Notes: a model not told the origin generated them from the letters alone. 64,000 nt of DNA from DASQEH01 sp035633755 (GCA_035633755.1 DASQEH010000031.1:42473-106472); one strand, 5' to 3'; positions 15,829 through 25,642 are shown, counted from the first letter of the stretch. Numbers and translations are program-made.

Positions 15829-17130
15829 TCAAGGCACGTTGCCGTCAGCCACGAGCTGAGCCGAGTCGCGACGGCTCCCGCCGGCAGCGCCGCCCAGTCG
15901 CTGCCAGAGCGGTGGCAGCGCGTCACCCGGTCGTGCCACGACGACCGACCACCCGCTGTGGCGTAGCACATCAGCCTGGTCGTCTACGCCGGAGCCGGTC
16001 GTCTGCCCGGACGGGTGGGGCACTGACCAAGCGGCCGTGTCGAGCAGGATGGCCAGAGCACGGGTCGCTCCGGCGCGCAGGCGGGCCAGCGCCGCCACAT
16101 CGGTGCGGCTGACGCCGCCCAGCACGGCGATGACGAGACCACTGGAGTGCTGCTGGTTCTGGCCGGCGAACTCGGTGATCGACCGGGTCTGCACCACGGC
16201 GAGCGCGTCCAGGAGGAGTCGCACCTCGGCCGGACCGCTGATTCCCCGGTCATGCCAGCTCACGTCGGCGCCTTCGTTGCCGTCGCTGATCAGACGGACC
16301 GTGAACTGCTGGCCGGCCAGATGGGCACCGATCGACGCGGTCGCCGAGACGGCGTACTCGAAGGACGACGCGGGCCCGGTGCCCCGATGTGCGGTCTCTC
16401 GCGTATCGAGCAAGATGGTGGCTCGACTCTGATGCGGTTGTTCCTCGCGGCGCACCATCAGCTCGTCGGACCGGGCCGTCGACCGCCAGTGGATGCGACG
16501 CAGGTCGTCGCCCCGGCGGTACTCGCGGACCATGACATCCTCGGTGCCTGCCGCGGCAAAAGCCCGAGGTCGGTTCTCCCCGGCTCCGGACCAGTCACCC
16601 GACAAGCGGATCACCGGGAGCGCCGTGACGGCCGGAGTGACGACAAGCGACTGCCGGCTGGTGAAGGCACGGTTGATCTCCACGAACCCGAAAGGGTCAC
16701 TGAGCCGGACGGTCAGCGGGCCGATGCTGTAGCGGCCCCGGACCTCCGACGCCAGGGAGTACGTCACGGTCCGGTGCCAACGTGGGCGCAGCTGGTCGAG
16801 CACGAAGCGCGGTCGGCTCCCGAGGACGTAGGGGACCGAGTCCTCCAACAGCATCAAGCCGGTGGGAAGACGGCCCGGGTTCTCCAGCCGCAAGGTGACG
16901 TGCGCGGGCTGCCCGACCTCGACGCGCGGCGGGGCGATGTCGCGCGCGCACGACAGGAGGTAGCGGGACCGGTTGGCGATGGCAGCGGTCACCACCGGCA
17001 GGCAGATGAGCAGCAGGCCTACCCGAAGTAGATCCTTCTGGCCGAGTACCAGGGCGCAGGCCCCGCTGGTCACCCCCGCAGACAGGAACGCCCTTCCGCG
17101 CGATGTCAGTGCCGCCAGCGCTCGCCGCAC
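15829..17130 (-). CDS. DUF58 domain-containing protein
   Basis: A 433-residue protein. Two N-terminal membrane segments are followed by a beta-rich domain, then the DUF58 signature VREYRRGDDLRRIHWRSTAR and a von-Willebrand-like fold with RATILLDTRETAHRG (a degenerate MIDAS-type motif). These proteins are partners of MoxR AAA+ ATPases and probably assemble or regulate an envelope complex. The GTG at 17130 lies 7 bp after the moxR stop. Confidence 0.88.
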   Translation of the reverse strand: MRRALAALTSRGRAFLSAGVTSGACALVLGQKDLLRVGLLLICLPVVTAAIANRSRYLLSCARDIAPPRVEVGQPAHVTLRLENPGRLPTGLMLLEDSVPYVLGSRPRFVLDQLRPRWHRTVTYSLASEVRGRYSIGPLTVRLSDPFGFVEINRAFTSRQSLVVTPAVTALPVIRLSGDWSGAGENRPRAFAAAGTEDVMVREYRRGDDLRRIHWRSTARSDELMVRREEQPHQSRATILLDTRETAHRGTGPASSFEYAVSATASIGAHLAGQQFTVRLISDGNEGADVSWHDRGISGPAEVRLLLDALAVVQTRSITEFAGQNQQHSSGLVIAVLGGVSRTDVAALARLRAGATRALAILLDTAAWSVPHPSGQTTGSGVDDQADVLRHSGWSVVVARPGDALPPLWQRLGGAAGGSRRDSAQLVADGNVP

Positions 17131-17137
17131 CGAGCGC

Positions 17138-18106
<969 letters not shown>

Positions 18107-18255
18107 CGATCTCCTTGTCATCCCCCGACCACCGGTTCGCGGCAGGTACACCCCCACCGGGGCAGCGCGTTCCTCGCTTCGACGGTACCTCATCGCTGTC
18201 TGCGGACATTCCGCCAGCGATGCCCCAACACGCAACGGGGACAGGCCATATGGCA

Positions 18256-18283
18256 TTGACGATGGAGTGTTGTGGGGTAAAGT
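18256..18283 (+). promoter_or_regulatory. Sigma70-type promoter of the dcw cluster (mraZ)
   Basis: TTGACG (18256-18261), a 16-bp spacer and TAAAGT (18278-18283) form a good promoter 35 bp before the mraZ start. It overlaps the TGGNG repeat array, so it is probably the promoter that MraZ controls. Confidence 0.7.
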
Positions 18284-18297
18284 GGCGGGCAATGGAG
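18263..18297 (+). repeat. Four 10-bp phased TGGNG repeats (MraZ boxes)
   Basis: TGGAG, TGGGG, TGGCG and TGGAG start at 18263, 18273, 18283 and 18293, exactly one helical turn apart. MraZ binds direct TGGGN-type repeats with 5-nt spacers upstream of its own operon, and this array matches that layout. Two of the boxes flank or overlap the -10 element, which fits autorepression. Confidence 0.75.
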
Positions 18298-18317
18298 CAA
18301 GAAGGGGGGTCTCGGCC

Positions 18318-18752
18318 ATGTTTCTCGGCACGCATACCCCCCGGCTCGACGACAAAGGGCGCATCTTCTTGCCGGCGAAGTTCCGCGAGGAGCTGTCTGA
18401 GGGCCTTGTGGTGACGAGGGGGCAGGAACGCTGCCTGAATGTCTGGCCGAGTGCGGAGTTCCGGACCTACACGCAACGGCTGAACAAGGACCGCGACGGT
18501 AGCAAGGAGGACCGCGCCTTCATGCGCATGCTTTTCGCAGGTGCCTCGGCGGAGACCGTCGACAAGCAGGGGCGCGTCACCTTGCCGCAGCTGCTGCGTG
18601 ACTACGCCGGCTTGGACCGCGACTGCATCGTGATCGGAGCGTTCGACCACGTGGAGATCTGGGACGCGCAGTCGTGGGCGGGCTACAGCGCGGAGCAGGA
18701 GCCGGCCTTCGCGGACTGGTCGGAGGACGCGACCGCACGCACACCGCCCTAG
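18318..18752 (+). CDS. mraZ: Transcriptional regulator MraZ
   Basis: A 144-residue AbrB-like DNA-binding protein that autoregulates the division and cell wall cluster. It has two SpoVT/AbrB-like repeats: MFLGTHTPRLDDKGRIFLPA at the N-terminus and ASAETVDKQGRVTLPQLLRD in the second half, each with the D(K/x)GR core. The ATG at 18318 starts the conserved MFLGTH and follows AAGGGGGG. The target repeats lie directly upstream at 18263-18297. It is the first gene of the cluster. Confidence 0.95.
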   Translation: MFLGTHTPRLDDKGRIFLPAKFREELSEGLVVTRGQERCLNVWPSAEFRTYTQRLNKDRDGSKEDRAFMRMLFAGASAETVDKQGRVTLPQLLRDYAGLDRDCIVIGAFDHVEIWDAQSWAGYSAEQEPAFADWSEDATARTPP

Positions 18753-18907
18753 CAGTGGCGAGTCGTACGGCGAGGCCTCCGAACCGCCTCTGACGCCGGC
18801 TGACACACCTTCCCCGGTGCCAGGCGGCCAAGCAGAGGCGGGCGGGGACCTGGTCGTACGGCGTGCCGCTACCTTGATGCGCCAAAACTCCTCCACGAAG
18901 GGCCAAG

Positions 18908-19060
18908 ATGTCGACGTCGAGCCGAGCGCCAGACCCTCAACAAGGGGTGCGGCGTGTTCGTGAGGAGGTCAGGGACGGGTTGGCCGTGATCTGCACCTCC
19001 CTGGGGGTCTCGACGGCCATCGCGGTGGCGTTGACCCTGGTCGCCAGGCTCGCAGGGTGA
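18908..19060 (+). CDS. Possible small single-pass membrane protein (50 aa)
   Basis: A short reading frame in the 335-base gap between mraZ and rsmH. It has a charged N-terminal half (RRVREEVRDG) and a hydrophobic C-terminal helix (VSTAIAVALTLVARLAG). GAAGGG lies 5 nt upstream of its ATG, and third codon positions are strongly GC-biased as in real genes of this window. Being collinear with mraZ and rsmH, it would be co-transcribed. No family is recognised; the rest of the gap (18753-18907) shows nothing. It may also be a chance frame. Confidence 0.5.
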   Translation: MSTSSRAPDPQQGVRRVREEVRDGLAVICTSLGVSTAIAVALTLVARLAG

Positions 19061-19087
19061 GCTCACGATGACTGAGCCGAGCACACC

Positions 19088-20041
19088 ATGACGCAGCCTC
19101 AGCACACCCCTGTGCTGCGAGACCGGGTGGTTGCCCTGGTAGCTCCCGCTCTGGACACGCCGGGGTCGATCCTCGTGGATGCGACGCTGGGGCTTGGAGG
19201 GCACAGCGAGGCGATCCTGCAGCAGTGTCCGCACGCGCGAGTGGTCGGGCTGGATCGCGACCGCGCTGCGCTCGCGCTGGCGGCATCGCGGCTGCAGCCG
19301 TTCGCTGAGCGAATCACGCTCGTGCATGCGGTCTATGACGAGATTCCCGAGGTTCTGCGCGACCTCGGCCACCCTTGTGTGAGCGGCGTCGTGTTCGACC
19401 TCGGTGTCTCCTCCATGCAGATCGACGCCGAAGAGCGCGGTTTCAGCTACTCCACTGACGCGCCGCTGGACATGCGGATGGACCAGAGCCGCGGCATCAC
19501 CGCAGCCGACGTCCTCAATACATACTCGGCGCGCGACCTGGCCAAGGTCTTGTCCCGCTACGGCGAGGAACGCTTCGCACGGCGGATCGCCGACCGGGTG
19601 GTGCGGGAGCGAAGCGCGTCGCCGTTCGAGCGAAGTGGGCGCCTCGTGGATCTGGTGCGGTCGGCGATCCCGGCTGCGTCTCGCCGCACCGGGGGCAATC
19701 CGGCCAAGCGAACGTTCCAAGCCTTGCGTATCGAGGTGAACGGCGAGCTGGCGGCTCTGCAGCGAGCTCTCCCGGCGGCCGTCGAGGCGCTGTGCCTCGG
19801 TGGCCGGATCGTCGTCATGTCGTACCAGTCCCTGGAGGACCGACTCGTCAAGCGCATCCTGACGTCGCGGTCGGAGTCCACGGCCCCGGCCGGCCTGCCG
19901 TTCGTCCCAGCCGGCTACGAGCCCGAGCTGACCTTGCTCACCAGAGGCGCCGAACGCGCCTCCGCCGCCGAAGTCAGCGCCAACCCCCGCGCCGCGTCGG
20001 TTCTCCTGCGCGCCGCCGAACGTGTCCGGGAGGCCGCGTGA
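19088..20041 (+). CDS. rsmH: 16S rRNA (cytosine-1402-N4)-methyltransferase RsmH
   Basis: It methylates N4 of C1402 in 16S rRNA using SAM. It begins QHTPVLRDRVVALVAPAL; the SAM loop is VDATLGLGGHSEAIL, followed by VVGLDRDRAALALAASRL, DLGVSSMQIDAEERGFSYS and the RTFQALRIEVNGELAAL segment, all family hallmarks. Length (317) is normal. The ATG at 19088 directly precedes the conserved HTPVL; no strong ribosome binding site is seen. The stop overlaps the ftsL-like start by 4 bp (GTGA). Confidence 0.96.
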   Translation: MTQPQHTPVLRDRVVALVAPALDTPGSILVDATLGLGGHSEAILQQCPHARVVGLDRDRAALALAASRLQPFAERITLVHAVYDEIPEVLRDLGHPCVSGVVFDLGVSSMQIDAEERGFSYSTDAPLDMRMDQSRGITAADVLNTYSARDLAKVLSRYGEERFARRIADRVVRERSASPFERSGRLVDLVRSAIPAASRRTGGNPAKRTFQALRIEVNGELAALQRALPAAVEALCLGGRIVVMSYQSLEDRLVKRILTSRSESTAPAGLPFVPAGYEPELTLLTRGAERASAAEVSANPRAASVLLRAAERVREAA

Positions 20042-20694
20042 GCACGTTCTTGAGCTCGACCCGAACGCGGGTCTCGCCACCCGGCGGGCCTCTGGAGCGC
20101 CCGAGGCTGACGGTCGTTCCCCGAGTGGCTGCCCGTGCGTCCCGGGTTCCGTTCGTGCTGCTGGTGATGGGCCTTCTCGCCGGAGGCCTGATCGGTCTGC
20201 TGCTGCTGAACACCGCGCTCGAGCGGGGCGCGTACCTCGTCGGTGCCCTGCGCTCGACGTCGGCTGAACTCGCCACGCGTCAACAGAACCTGGAGATGCG
20301 CGTGGCGGCGCTGCAGGAGCCGGCCCGGGTGTCGCGGCGCGCCGAGCGCCTGGGGATGGTGCAGAACGCGAGCACCGCTTTCCTCGTGCTGGGCACGGGA
20401 GAGGTCATCGGCAAGCCCGCCCCCGGGCCCGCCGCCAACACGGTCGAAGTCGGAATCACGCCCGAGCTGTCCGAGGCGCTGAGAAGCAAGATCGTCCAGC
20501 TGCCTGCCGGTGCCTCCAACAGCGAAGCGTCGCGGCCCGTCGTGGTGCCCGAAGCCGAGGCAACGGAGGCTCGCGAGGACGAGGGGGCCAAGTCGGGCGA
20601 CGACACCCTGCCCGGTTCCGCCGGAGCGACCTTGCCAGACGGTACAACTGACTCCAGCGGTTCCAGCTCCGAAGGGCCCGCTCGATCGCGCTGA
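20038..20694 (+). CDS. FtsL-like septum formation protein
   Basis: A 218-residue bitopic membrane protein in the ftsL position between rsmH and ftsI. A short basic cytoplasmic part ends in SRVPFVLLVMGLLAGGLIGLLLL (membrane helix), followed by a coiled-coil-like region (LRSTSAELATRQQNLEMRVAALQ) and RRAERLGMV, the ARxLGMV motif seen in FtsL/DivIC proteins. The acidic Ser/Gly/Glu-rich tail of about 80 residues is disordered and variable in actinobacteria. The GTG start overlaps the rsmH stop. It probably works with FtsQ and a DivIC/FtsB partner encoded elsewhere. Confidence 0.8.
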   Translation: MSTFLSSTRTRVSPPGGPLERPRLTVVPRVAARASRVPFVLLVMGLLAGGLIGLLLLNTALERGAYLVGALRSTSAELATRQQNLEMRVAALQEPARVSRRAERLGMVQNASTAFLVLGTGEVIGKPAPGPAANTVEVGITPELSEALRSKIVQLPAGASNSEASRPVVVPEAEATEAREDEGAKSGDDTLPGSAGATLPDGTTDSSGSSSEGPARSR

Positions 20695-20734
20695 ACGCTG
20701 ACCAAGCCCGCCGGACCGGGCCACGGCCGAAGGG

Positions 20735-22627
20735 ATGCACTCTGTGACAGAGCCGAATCCCGGTGACCCGCGGGGCCGGGCTGCCAAGCGTCCAGCAAGC
20801 AGTCGGCGCCGTCCGAAGCCTGCGACGTCGCCGACACGAACGCCGCGTGGGGCCAGCCCGGCTCGGACGACTCGGTGGGGCCGCACTCGCGAGCCACGGT
20901 CGATCAGCCTGGCGACGGGACCGTTTCGCCTCTGGAGCGCGTTCTGTGTCGTCGCGTTCGTCATCTCTGTGTTCGCGGCCCGCCTGGTCCAGCTGCAGGG
21001 CATCGACGAGAACGACTACGCGGCACTGGCGATCGAGAAGAACGCCGCCACGGTGACCCTGGAGGCCCTGCGCGGTTCGGTGTACGACCGCAACGGCGTC
21101 GCTCTCGCGGAGTCGGCGGATGCCTCGAAGCTGGTCGCCGACCCCACGTTCACCACCGGGTACGCGACGCAGATCGCCACCGCCTTGCACGAGCGCCTGG
21201 GTGTGGACTACATCGAGGCACTGGCGCGGCTGCGCAAACCCGACACGAGGTACGTCGAGCTCGCCCGCCACCTGGACCCCGAGCGAGCAGCCGACATGAT
21301 GGCGTACCTGGCTGAGAACACGCTGCCCGGTGTGTACGTCGCCGAGGACACGACCCGCCGCTACCCTGCCCATGACGTGGCAGCGAACCTCATCGGGTTC
21401 GTCGGCGACGCCAACACCGGCCTGTCAGGCCTGGAGGTGTCGCACGACTCGACGCTGGCCGGCACCAACGGGTCGGCGACGTTCCAGCTCGCCGACGGGC
21501 AGCAGATCCCCCTCGCCGACCACACGGTCGAGGAGCCTCGCGACGGCACCTCGATCCGGCTGACGATCGACCAGGACCTTCAGTTCCTAGCCCAGCGCCG
21601 GCTCGGCCAGGCCGTCGAGCTGTCCGGAGGAGCATCCGGCACCGCGGTCGTCATGGACGTCAAGACGGGCGAGCTGTTGGCCCTGGCGGACTATCCCACG
21701 TTCGACCCCAACCACTACAAGGACTACCCGGAGTCCACCTACCGGACTCGCTCGGTGCAAGACATCTACGAGCCGGGCAGCGTCGAGAAGGTCTTGACCT
21801 TCGCCGCGCTGCTTGACAGCGGATACGTCACTCCCCGCACCCGGATCACCGTGCCTTCGGCACTGCCGCGGAGCACTACCGTGATCAACGACTACTTCGA
21901 CCACTCCACCTTGCGCCTCACGGCGGCCGGGGCGCTGGTCAAGTCGTCCAACATCGGCACCGTCCTGGCCGCGGAGCGGATGCCCAGCGCGGAGCTCTAC
22001 GAGTACCTGCGCAGCTTCGGGTTCGGCTCACCCACCGGGATCGGAGTCCCCGGGGAAGGTGCCGGGCTCCTGCCGGCACCCGAGGACTGGGAGCAGATCA
22101 CCCACGACACCATCGCGTTCGGTCAGGGGCTGAGCGTGAACGCCGTCCAGATGGCAGCCGCCATCGCTGCGGTCGCCAATGACGGCGTCTACGTGCAGCC
22201 GTCCCTCGTGGAGGCCTACGTCGACGCGTCGGGCGCCCTCACCCAGGCTGACCCTCCCGGCACCCATCGGGTGGTCAGCGCGCGCGCCGCACGTGCGGTG
22301 GCGCACATGATGGAAGGAGTCGTCGGTCCAGAGGGCACCGCCCCTGAAGCCGCCATCGAGGGCTACCGGGTCGCTGGAAAGACGGGAACCGCACAGCGGG
22401 TAGGCAAGGAGTGCGGTTGCTACCGCGGGTTCACCGTGTCGTTCGCTGGGTTCGCCCCCGCCGACGAGCCCCGGTTCGTCGTGTATGTCGTCGTGCAGAA
22501 GCCGGACGGCGGTGGCGGGGGCAGCGTCGGCGGCCCGGTCTTCCACGATCTGATGGCCGCGACCCTGCAGAAGTTCGGGGTCCCGCCCACCGGTGAGCGC
22601 CAACCCGCACTCCCGGTGGAGTGGTGA
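20735..22627 (+). CDS. ftsI: Septal penicillin-binding protein FtsI (PBP3, class B)
   Basis: The transpeptidase that cross-links septal peptidoglycan with FtsW. About 65 basic cytoplasmic residues precede one membrane helix (LWSAFCVVAFVISVFAARLV). Next are the class-B pedestal motif LRGSVYDRNGVALAES and the transpeptidase domain with the SxxK serine S349 in YEPGSVEKVLTF, SSN at 404-406 (KSSNIGTVLAAE) and KTG at 549-551 (VAGKTGTAQRVG). Length 630 is normal and there are no PASTA repeats. ATG 20735 follows GAAGGG closely; GTG 20744 has better spacing and is an alternative. Confidence 0.95.
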   Translation: MHSVTEPNPGDPRGRAAKRPASSRRRPKPATSPTRTPRGASPARTTRWGRTREPRSISLATGPFRLWSAFCVVAFVISVFAARLVQLQGIDENDYAALAIEKNAATVTLEALRGSVYDRNGVALAESADASKLVADPTFTTGYATQIATALHERLGVDYIEALARLRKPDTRYVELARHLDPERAADMMAYLAENTLPGVYVAEDTTRRYPAHDVAANLIGFVGDANTGLSGLEVSHDSTLAGTNGSATFQLADGQQIPLADHTVEEPRDGTSIRLTIDQDLQFLAQRRLGQAVELSGGASGTAVVMDVKTGELLALADYPTFDPNHYKDYPESTYRTRSVQDIYEPGSVEKVLTFAALLDSGYVTPRTRITVPSALPRSTTVINDYFDHSTLRLTAAGALVKSSNIGTVLAAERMPSAELYEYLRSFGFGSPTGIGVPGEGAGLLPAPEDWEQITHDTIAFGQGLSVNAVQMAAAIAAVANDGVYVQPSLVEAYVDASGALTQADPPGTHRVVSARAARAVAHMMEGVVGPEGTAPEAAIEGYRVAGKTGTAQRVGKECGCYRGFTVSFAGFAPADEPRFVVYVVVQKPDGGGGGSVGGPVFHDLMAATLQKFGVPPTGERQPALPVEW

Positions 22628-22634
22628 GCGCCGA

Positions 22635-22640
22635 TACCCT
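22635..22640 (+). promoter_or_regulatory. -10 element (TACCCT), possible leaderless murE promoter
   Basis: TACCCT ends 6 nt before the GTG at 22647 and lies just after the ftsI stop. The spacing equals that at yggT, hisD and hisA, suggesting an internal promoter giving a leaderless murE transcript. No -35 is evident. Confidence 0.4.
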
Positions 22641-22646
22641 CGGCAC

Positions 22647-24194
22647 GTGTCGTCGCTCGGATCACCGGTGAGGGTGCCGGTCCGGCCGGGCACCGTTTCG
22701 CCGGTCGCCCTCGAGACACTGCGAGAGCGCGTCGGCGGCCGGATCGAGGGCGACGACGCCGCCGCTGTCACCGGTCTGACCCTGAGCTCGTCGTCGGTTC
22801 AGGCAGGCGACCTGTATGCGGCCCTGGCTGGTGCTCGCACGCACGGGGCCAACTTCGCGCAGGAAGCTCTCGAGTCGGGTGCGTGTGCCGTCCTGACCGA
22901 CCCGGCCGGCGCCGAGCAGGTACGCCCCCTCGGCCTGCCGTTGCTTGTCGTCGACGAGCCACGCCGGGTGCTGGGAGCAACGGCGGCCGCGGTGTACGGC
23001 TCTCCCGCGGCCCAGCTGACCCTGGTCGCCGTGACCGGCACCTCGGGCAAGACCACCACGACCCAGCTGATGGTTGCGGGGCTGCGGGCGGCCGCACGCC
23101 GCAGCGCTGTCGTCGGCACGATGGGGACCTGGGTGGACGACGTAGCGGTGGCGAGCACGCTCACGACGCCGGAGGCCCCCGAGCTGCATGCCTTGTTCGC
23201 CGTCATGGTCGAGCGGGGCGTCGAGGTGTGTGCGCTCGAGGTCTCCAGCCATGCGCTGGTCCTCGGGCGGGTTGACGGCGTCGTGTTCGACCTCGCGGTC
23301 TTCACGAACCTGGGTCGCGACCACCTTGACTTCCATGTCGACGTCGAGTCGTACTTCGCCGCCAAGGCCGGCCTGTTCACCCCGCAGCGCGCTCGACGGG
23401 CGCTCGTCGTCGTGGACGACGAGCATGGCAGACGACTCGCCCGGCACCCGGAAGTCGAGATGCGAACCCTCACCTCAGGCGCGGGGGACGCCGACTGGCG
23501 AGTGACGACGCTCGATGCCGACGAGCTGGGCTCGACCTTCGAGCTGACCGGTCCACGAGGTCAGCGAGTCACCGGCTCGGTCCCCCTGCCGGGCGCCTTC
23601 AACGTGGTGAACGCAGCGTGCGCGCTCGCCTCGCTGGCAGAGGTAGGCGTCGACCTGGTGGCGGCTGCCGAGGGCGTTGCGTCGGCGCCGGCAGTTGCCG
23701 GACGGATGGAGCGCGTGGCCTGCGGGCAGCCGTTCACCGTCGTGGTCGACTACGCCCACAAGCCTGACGCGGTGGCAGCAGCGCTGCAGGCACTGCGTCC
23801 GGTGACCGAGGGACGTCTGCTGGTCGTCCTCGGCGCCGGGGGAGACCGAGACCAAGGCAAGCGCCGACTGATGGGCGAGATCGCGGCCCGGCTGGCCGAT
23901 GTCGTCGTCGTCACCGACGACAACCCGCGCAGTGAGGACCCGGCAGTCATCCGAGCCGAGCTGGTGGCCGGTGCGAACGCCGCAGCGGCCGAGGCGATGG
24001 TTCTCGACGTAGCCGACCGGCGCGCCGCCATTCTCCGCGCGCTGGTCGAGGCCCGACCGGGAGACGCGGTTCTCATCGCCGGTAAGGGTCACGAGACTGG
24101 TCAGGAGGTCGACGGACGAGTGCTCCCCTTCGACGACCGAGCGGTTGCTCGTAGCCTGCTGGCGGAGATCGTCGCTGCGGGAGCATCGCGGTGA
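22647..24194 (+). CDS. murE: UDP-MurNAc-L-Ala-D-Glu:2,6-diaminopimelate ligase MurE
   Basis: It adds the diamino acid to UDP-MurNAc-dipeptide. It has an N-terminal uridine-binding domain (VQAGDLYAALAGARTHGANF), the ATP P-loop VTGTSGKTTTTQLM, the carbamoylated-lysine region FTNLGRDHLDFHVDVESYFAAK, VDYAHKPDAV, and the specificity motif DNPRSEDP, which marks a diaminopimelate rather than lysine enzyme. Residue identity cannot separate meso- from LL-DAP use. GTG 22647 was chosen because it follows the ftsI stop and a TACCCT -10; the reading frame is open upstream into ftsI. The stop overlaps murF by GTGA. Confidence 0.94.
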   Translation: MSSLGSPVRVPVRPGTVSPVALETLRERVGGRIEGDDAAAVTGLTLSSSSVQAGDLYAALAGARTHGANFAQEALESGACAVLTDPAGAEQVRPLGLPLLVVDEPRRVLGATAAAVYGSPAAQLTLVAVTGTSGKTTTTQLMVAGLRAAARRSAVVGTMGTWVDDVAVASTLTTPEAPELHALFAVMVERGVEVCALEVSSHALVLGRVDGVVFDLAVFTNLGRDHLDFHVDVESYFAAKAGLFTPQRARRALVVVDDEHGRRLARHPEVEMRTLTSGAGDADWRVTTLDADELGSTFELTGPRGQRVTGSVPLPGAFNVVNAACALASLAEVGVDLVAAAEGVASAPAVAGRMERVACGQPFTVVVDYAHKPDAVAAALQALRPVTEGRLLVVLGAGGDRDQGKRRLMGEIAARLADVVVVTDDNPRSEDPAVIRAELVAGANAAAAEAMVLDVADRRAAILRALVEARPGDAVLIAGKGHETGQEVDGRVLPFDDRAVARSLLAEIVAAGASR

Positions 24195-25642
24195 TCGCCA
24201 TGACCATCGACCAGATCGCCACCGTCGTCCACGGCACGGTGCTGGGGGCTCCCGATACGACGGTCACCGGACCGGCATTCGTTGACACGCGAAAGGCCGA
24301 GTCCCACGGGTTGTACGTCGCGGTCAGAGGTGAGCACGCGGACGGTCATGACTTCGCCGCAGCGGCCATCGCCGCGGGCGCTGCGGCAGTGCTGTCCGAA
24401 CGCCGGCTCGACGTGCCAGGCGTGGCCGTTGCCGACACCGTCCAGGCCCTCGGTCTGCTGGCCCAGCACGTTGTCTCGCGGCTCACTGGTCCAGCCGTTG
24501 GCTCGGAGCTTGGTGGGCCAGCCGTTGGCTCGCGGCTCACCGGCCCAGCCGTCATCGCGATCACCGGCTCGCAGGGCAAGACCAGCTGCAAGGACATCGT
24601 GGCCCAGCTGGTCCAGGCCGCCGGCCCGACCGTCGCATCGGTCGCCTCGTTCAACAACGAGATCGGGGTACCGCTGACCGTCCTGCGGGCCGACGCGAGC
24701 ACCAGGTTCCTCGTCGTGGAGATGGGCGCCCGCGGGCTCGGACACATCAGGGACTTGACCACGATGGTCCACCCAGGCATTGGAGTGGTGCTCAATGTCG
24801 GCGTCGCTCATCTCGGCGAGTACGGCTCCCGCGAAGCCATCGCGCAGGCCAAGGGGGAGCTCGTCGAGGCGTTGCCGAGCTCCGGTGTGGCCGTCCTGAA
24901 TGCCGACGACACCTTGGTGCGAAGCATGCGAGAGCGGACCGATGCCCACGTGCTGTTCTTCGGCCGTGCAGGCGACGCCGACGTACGGCTCGCCGACGTC
25001 CGTCTCGACGACTCCGGCCATGTCTGTCTCGTGCTGTCCTATCAGGGCTCGGAACGTCAGGTGACAGTGCCGCTGGTGGGGGAGCACCAGGCGGGCAACG
25101 TCGCTGCAGCCGTGACCGCCTCCGTCGCGGCGGGGCTGGACTTCGAGACGGTGTGCGACTCGCTGGCAGCCATCTCGGCGCGGTCAGCGTGGCGGATGGA
25201 GTTGGCGACCACGACGTCCGGGGTGACCGTGATCAACGACGCCTACAACGCCAACCCCGACAGCGTCCGCGCGGCGCTGGTGACTCTGGCCGACCTCGCT
25301 CAACGGCGAGGAAGCCGCCGGACCTTCGCGGTGCTGGGTGAGATGCGCGAGCTCGGAGACACCAGTGCCGCCGAGCACGAGGCTGCCGGTCGACTGGTGG
25401 CATCGCTGGGGATCTCCCAGCTGGTGGCGGTCGGCGAGGCAGGTGCCGGCTTCCACCGAGGTGCCACCGCGGACTCCTCGTGGGACGGTGACTCGGTGTG
25501 CGTCCCCGATGTCTCTTCCACGGTGGAGTACCTGCGTCGAGAGGCTCGCGAGGGTGACCTGGTGCTCGTCAAGGGCTCCCGCGCAGTCGGGCTGGAGAAG
25601 GTGGCGCTCGCCCTCCTCGACGACGTGGCGGTGGCCCGATGA
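24191..25642 (+). CDS. murF: UDP-MurNAc-tripeptide:D-Ala-D-Ala ligase MurF
   Basis: It completes the UDP-MurNAc-pentapeptide. Signs are VDTRKAESHGLYVAVRGEHADGHDF in the N-terminal domain, the P-loop ITGSQGKTSCKDIV, FNNEIGVPLTVLR, VVEMGARGLGHI, and NDAYNANPDSVRAAL. The GTG at 24191 overlaps the murE stop; ATG 24200 is an in-frame alternative. The stretch just before the P-loop carries a 9-residue near-tandem repeat built on LTGPAVGSR that is not a family feature. The stop overlaps mraY (ATGA). Confidence 0.95.
   Translation: MIAMTIDQIATVVHGTVLGAPDTTVTGPAFVDTRKAESHGLYVAVRGEHADGHDFAAAAIAAGAAAVLSERRLDVPGVAVADTVQALGLLAQHVVSRLTGPAVGSELGGPAVGSRLTGPAVIAITGSQGKTSCKDIVAQLVQAAGPTVASVASFNNEIGVPLTVLRADASTRFLVVEMGARGLGHIRDLTTMVHPGIGVVLNVGVAHLGEYGSREAIAQAKGELVEALPSSGVAVLNADDTLVRSMRERTDAHVLFFGRAGDADVRLADVRLDDSGHVCLVLSYQGSERQVTVPLVGEHQAGNVAAAVTASVAAGLDFETVCDSLAAISARSAWRMELATTTSGVTVINDAYNANPDSVRAALVTLADLAQRRGSRRTFAVLGEMRELGDTSAAEHEAAGRLVASLGISQLVAVGEAGAGFHRGATADSSWDGDSVCVPDVSSTVEYLRREAREGDLVLVKGSRAVGLEKVALALLDDVAVAR
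24477..24557 (+). repeat. Three tandem 27-bp repeats inside murF
   Basis: Copies at 24477-24503, 24504-24530 and 24531-24557 share the core GGNCCAGCCGT and keep frame, giving a 9-residue unit (SRLTGPAVG, SELGGPAVG, SRLTGPAVI). The repeat abuts the ATP-binding loop and lengthens the linker between the N-terminal and central domains. Confidence 0.85.

Noticed and set aside
22593..22646. Longer murE start inside ftsI
   Set aside because: The upstream 18 codons overlap ftsI and do not resemble MurE; GTG 22647 follows the ftsI stop and a -10 element.
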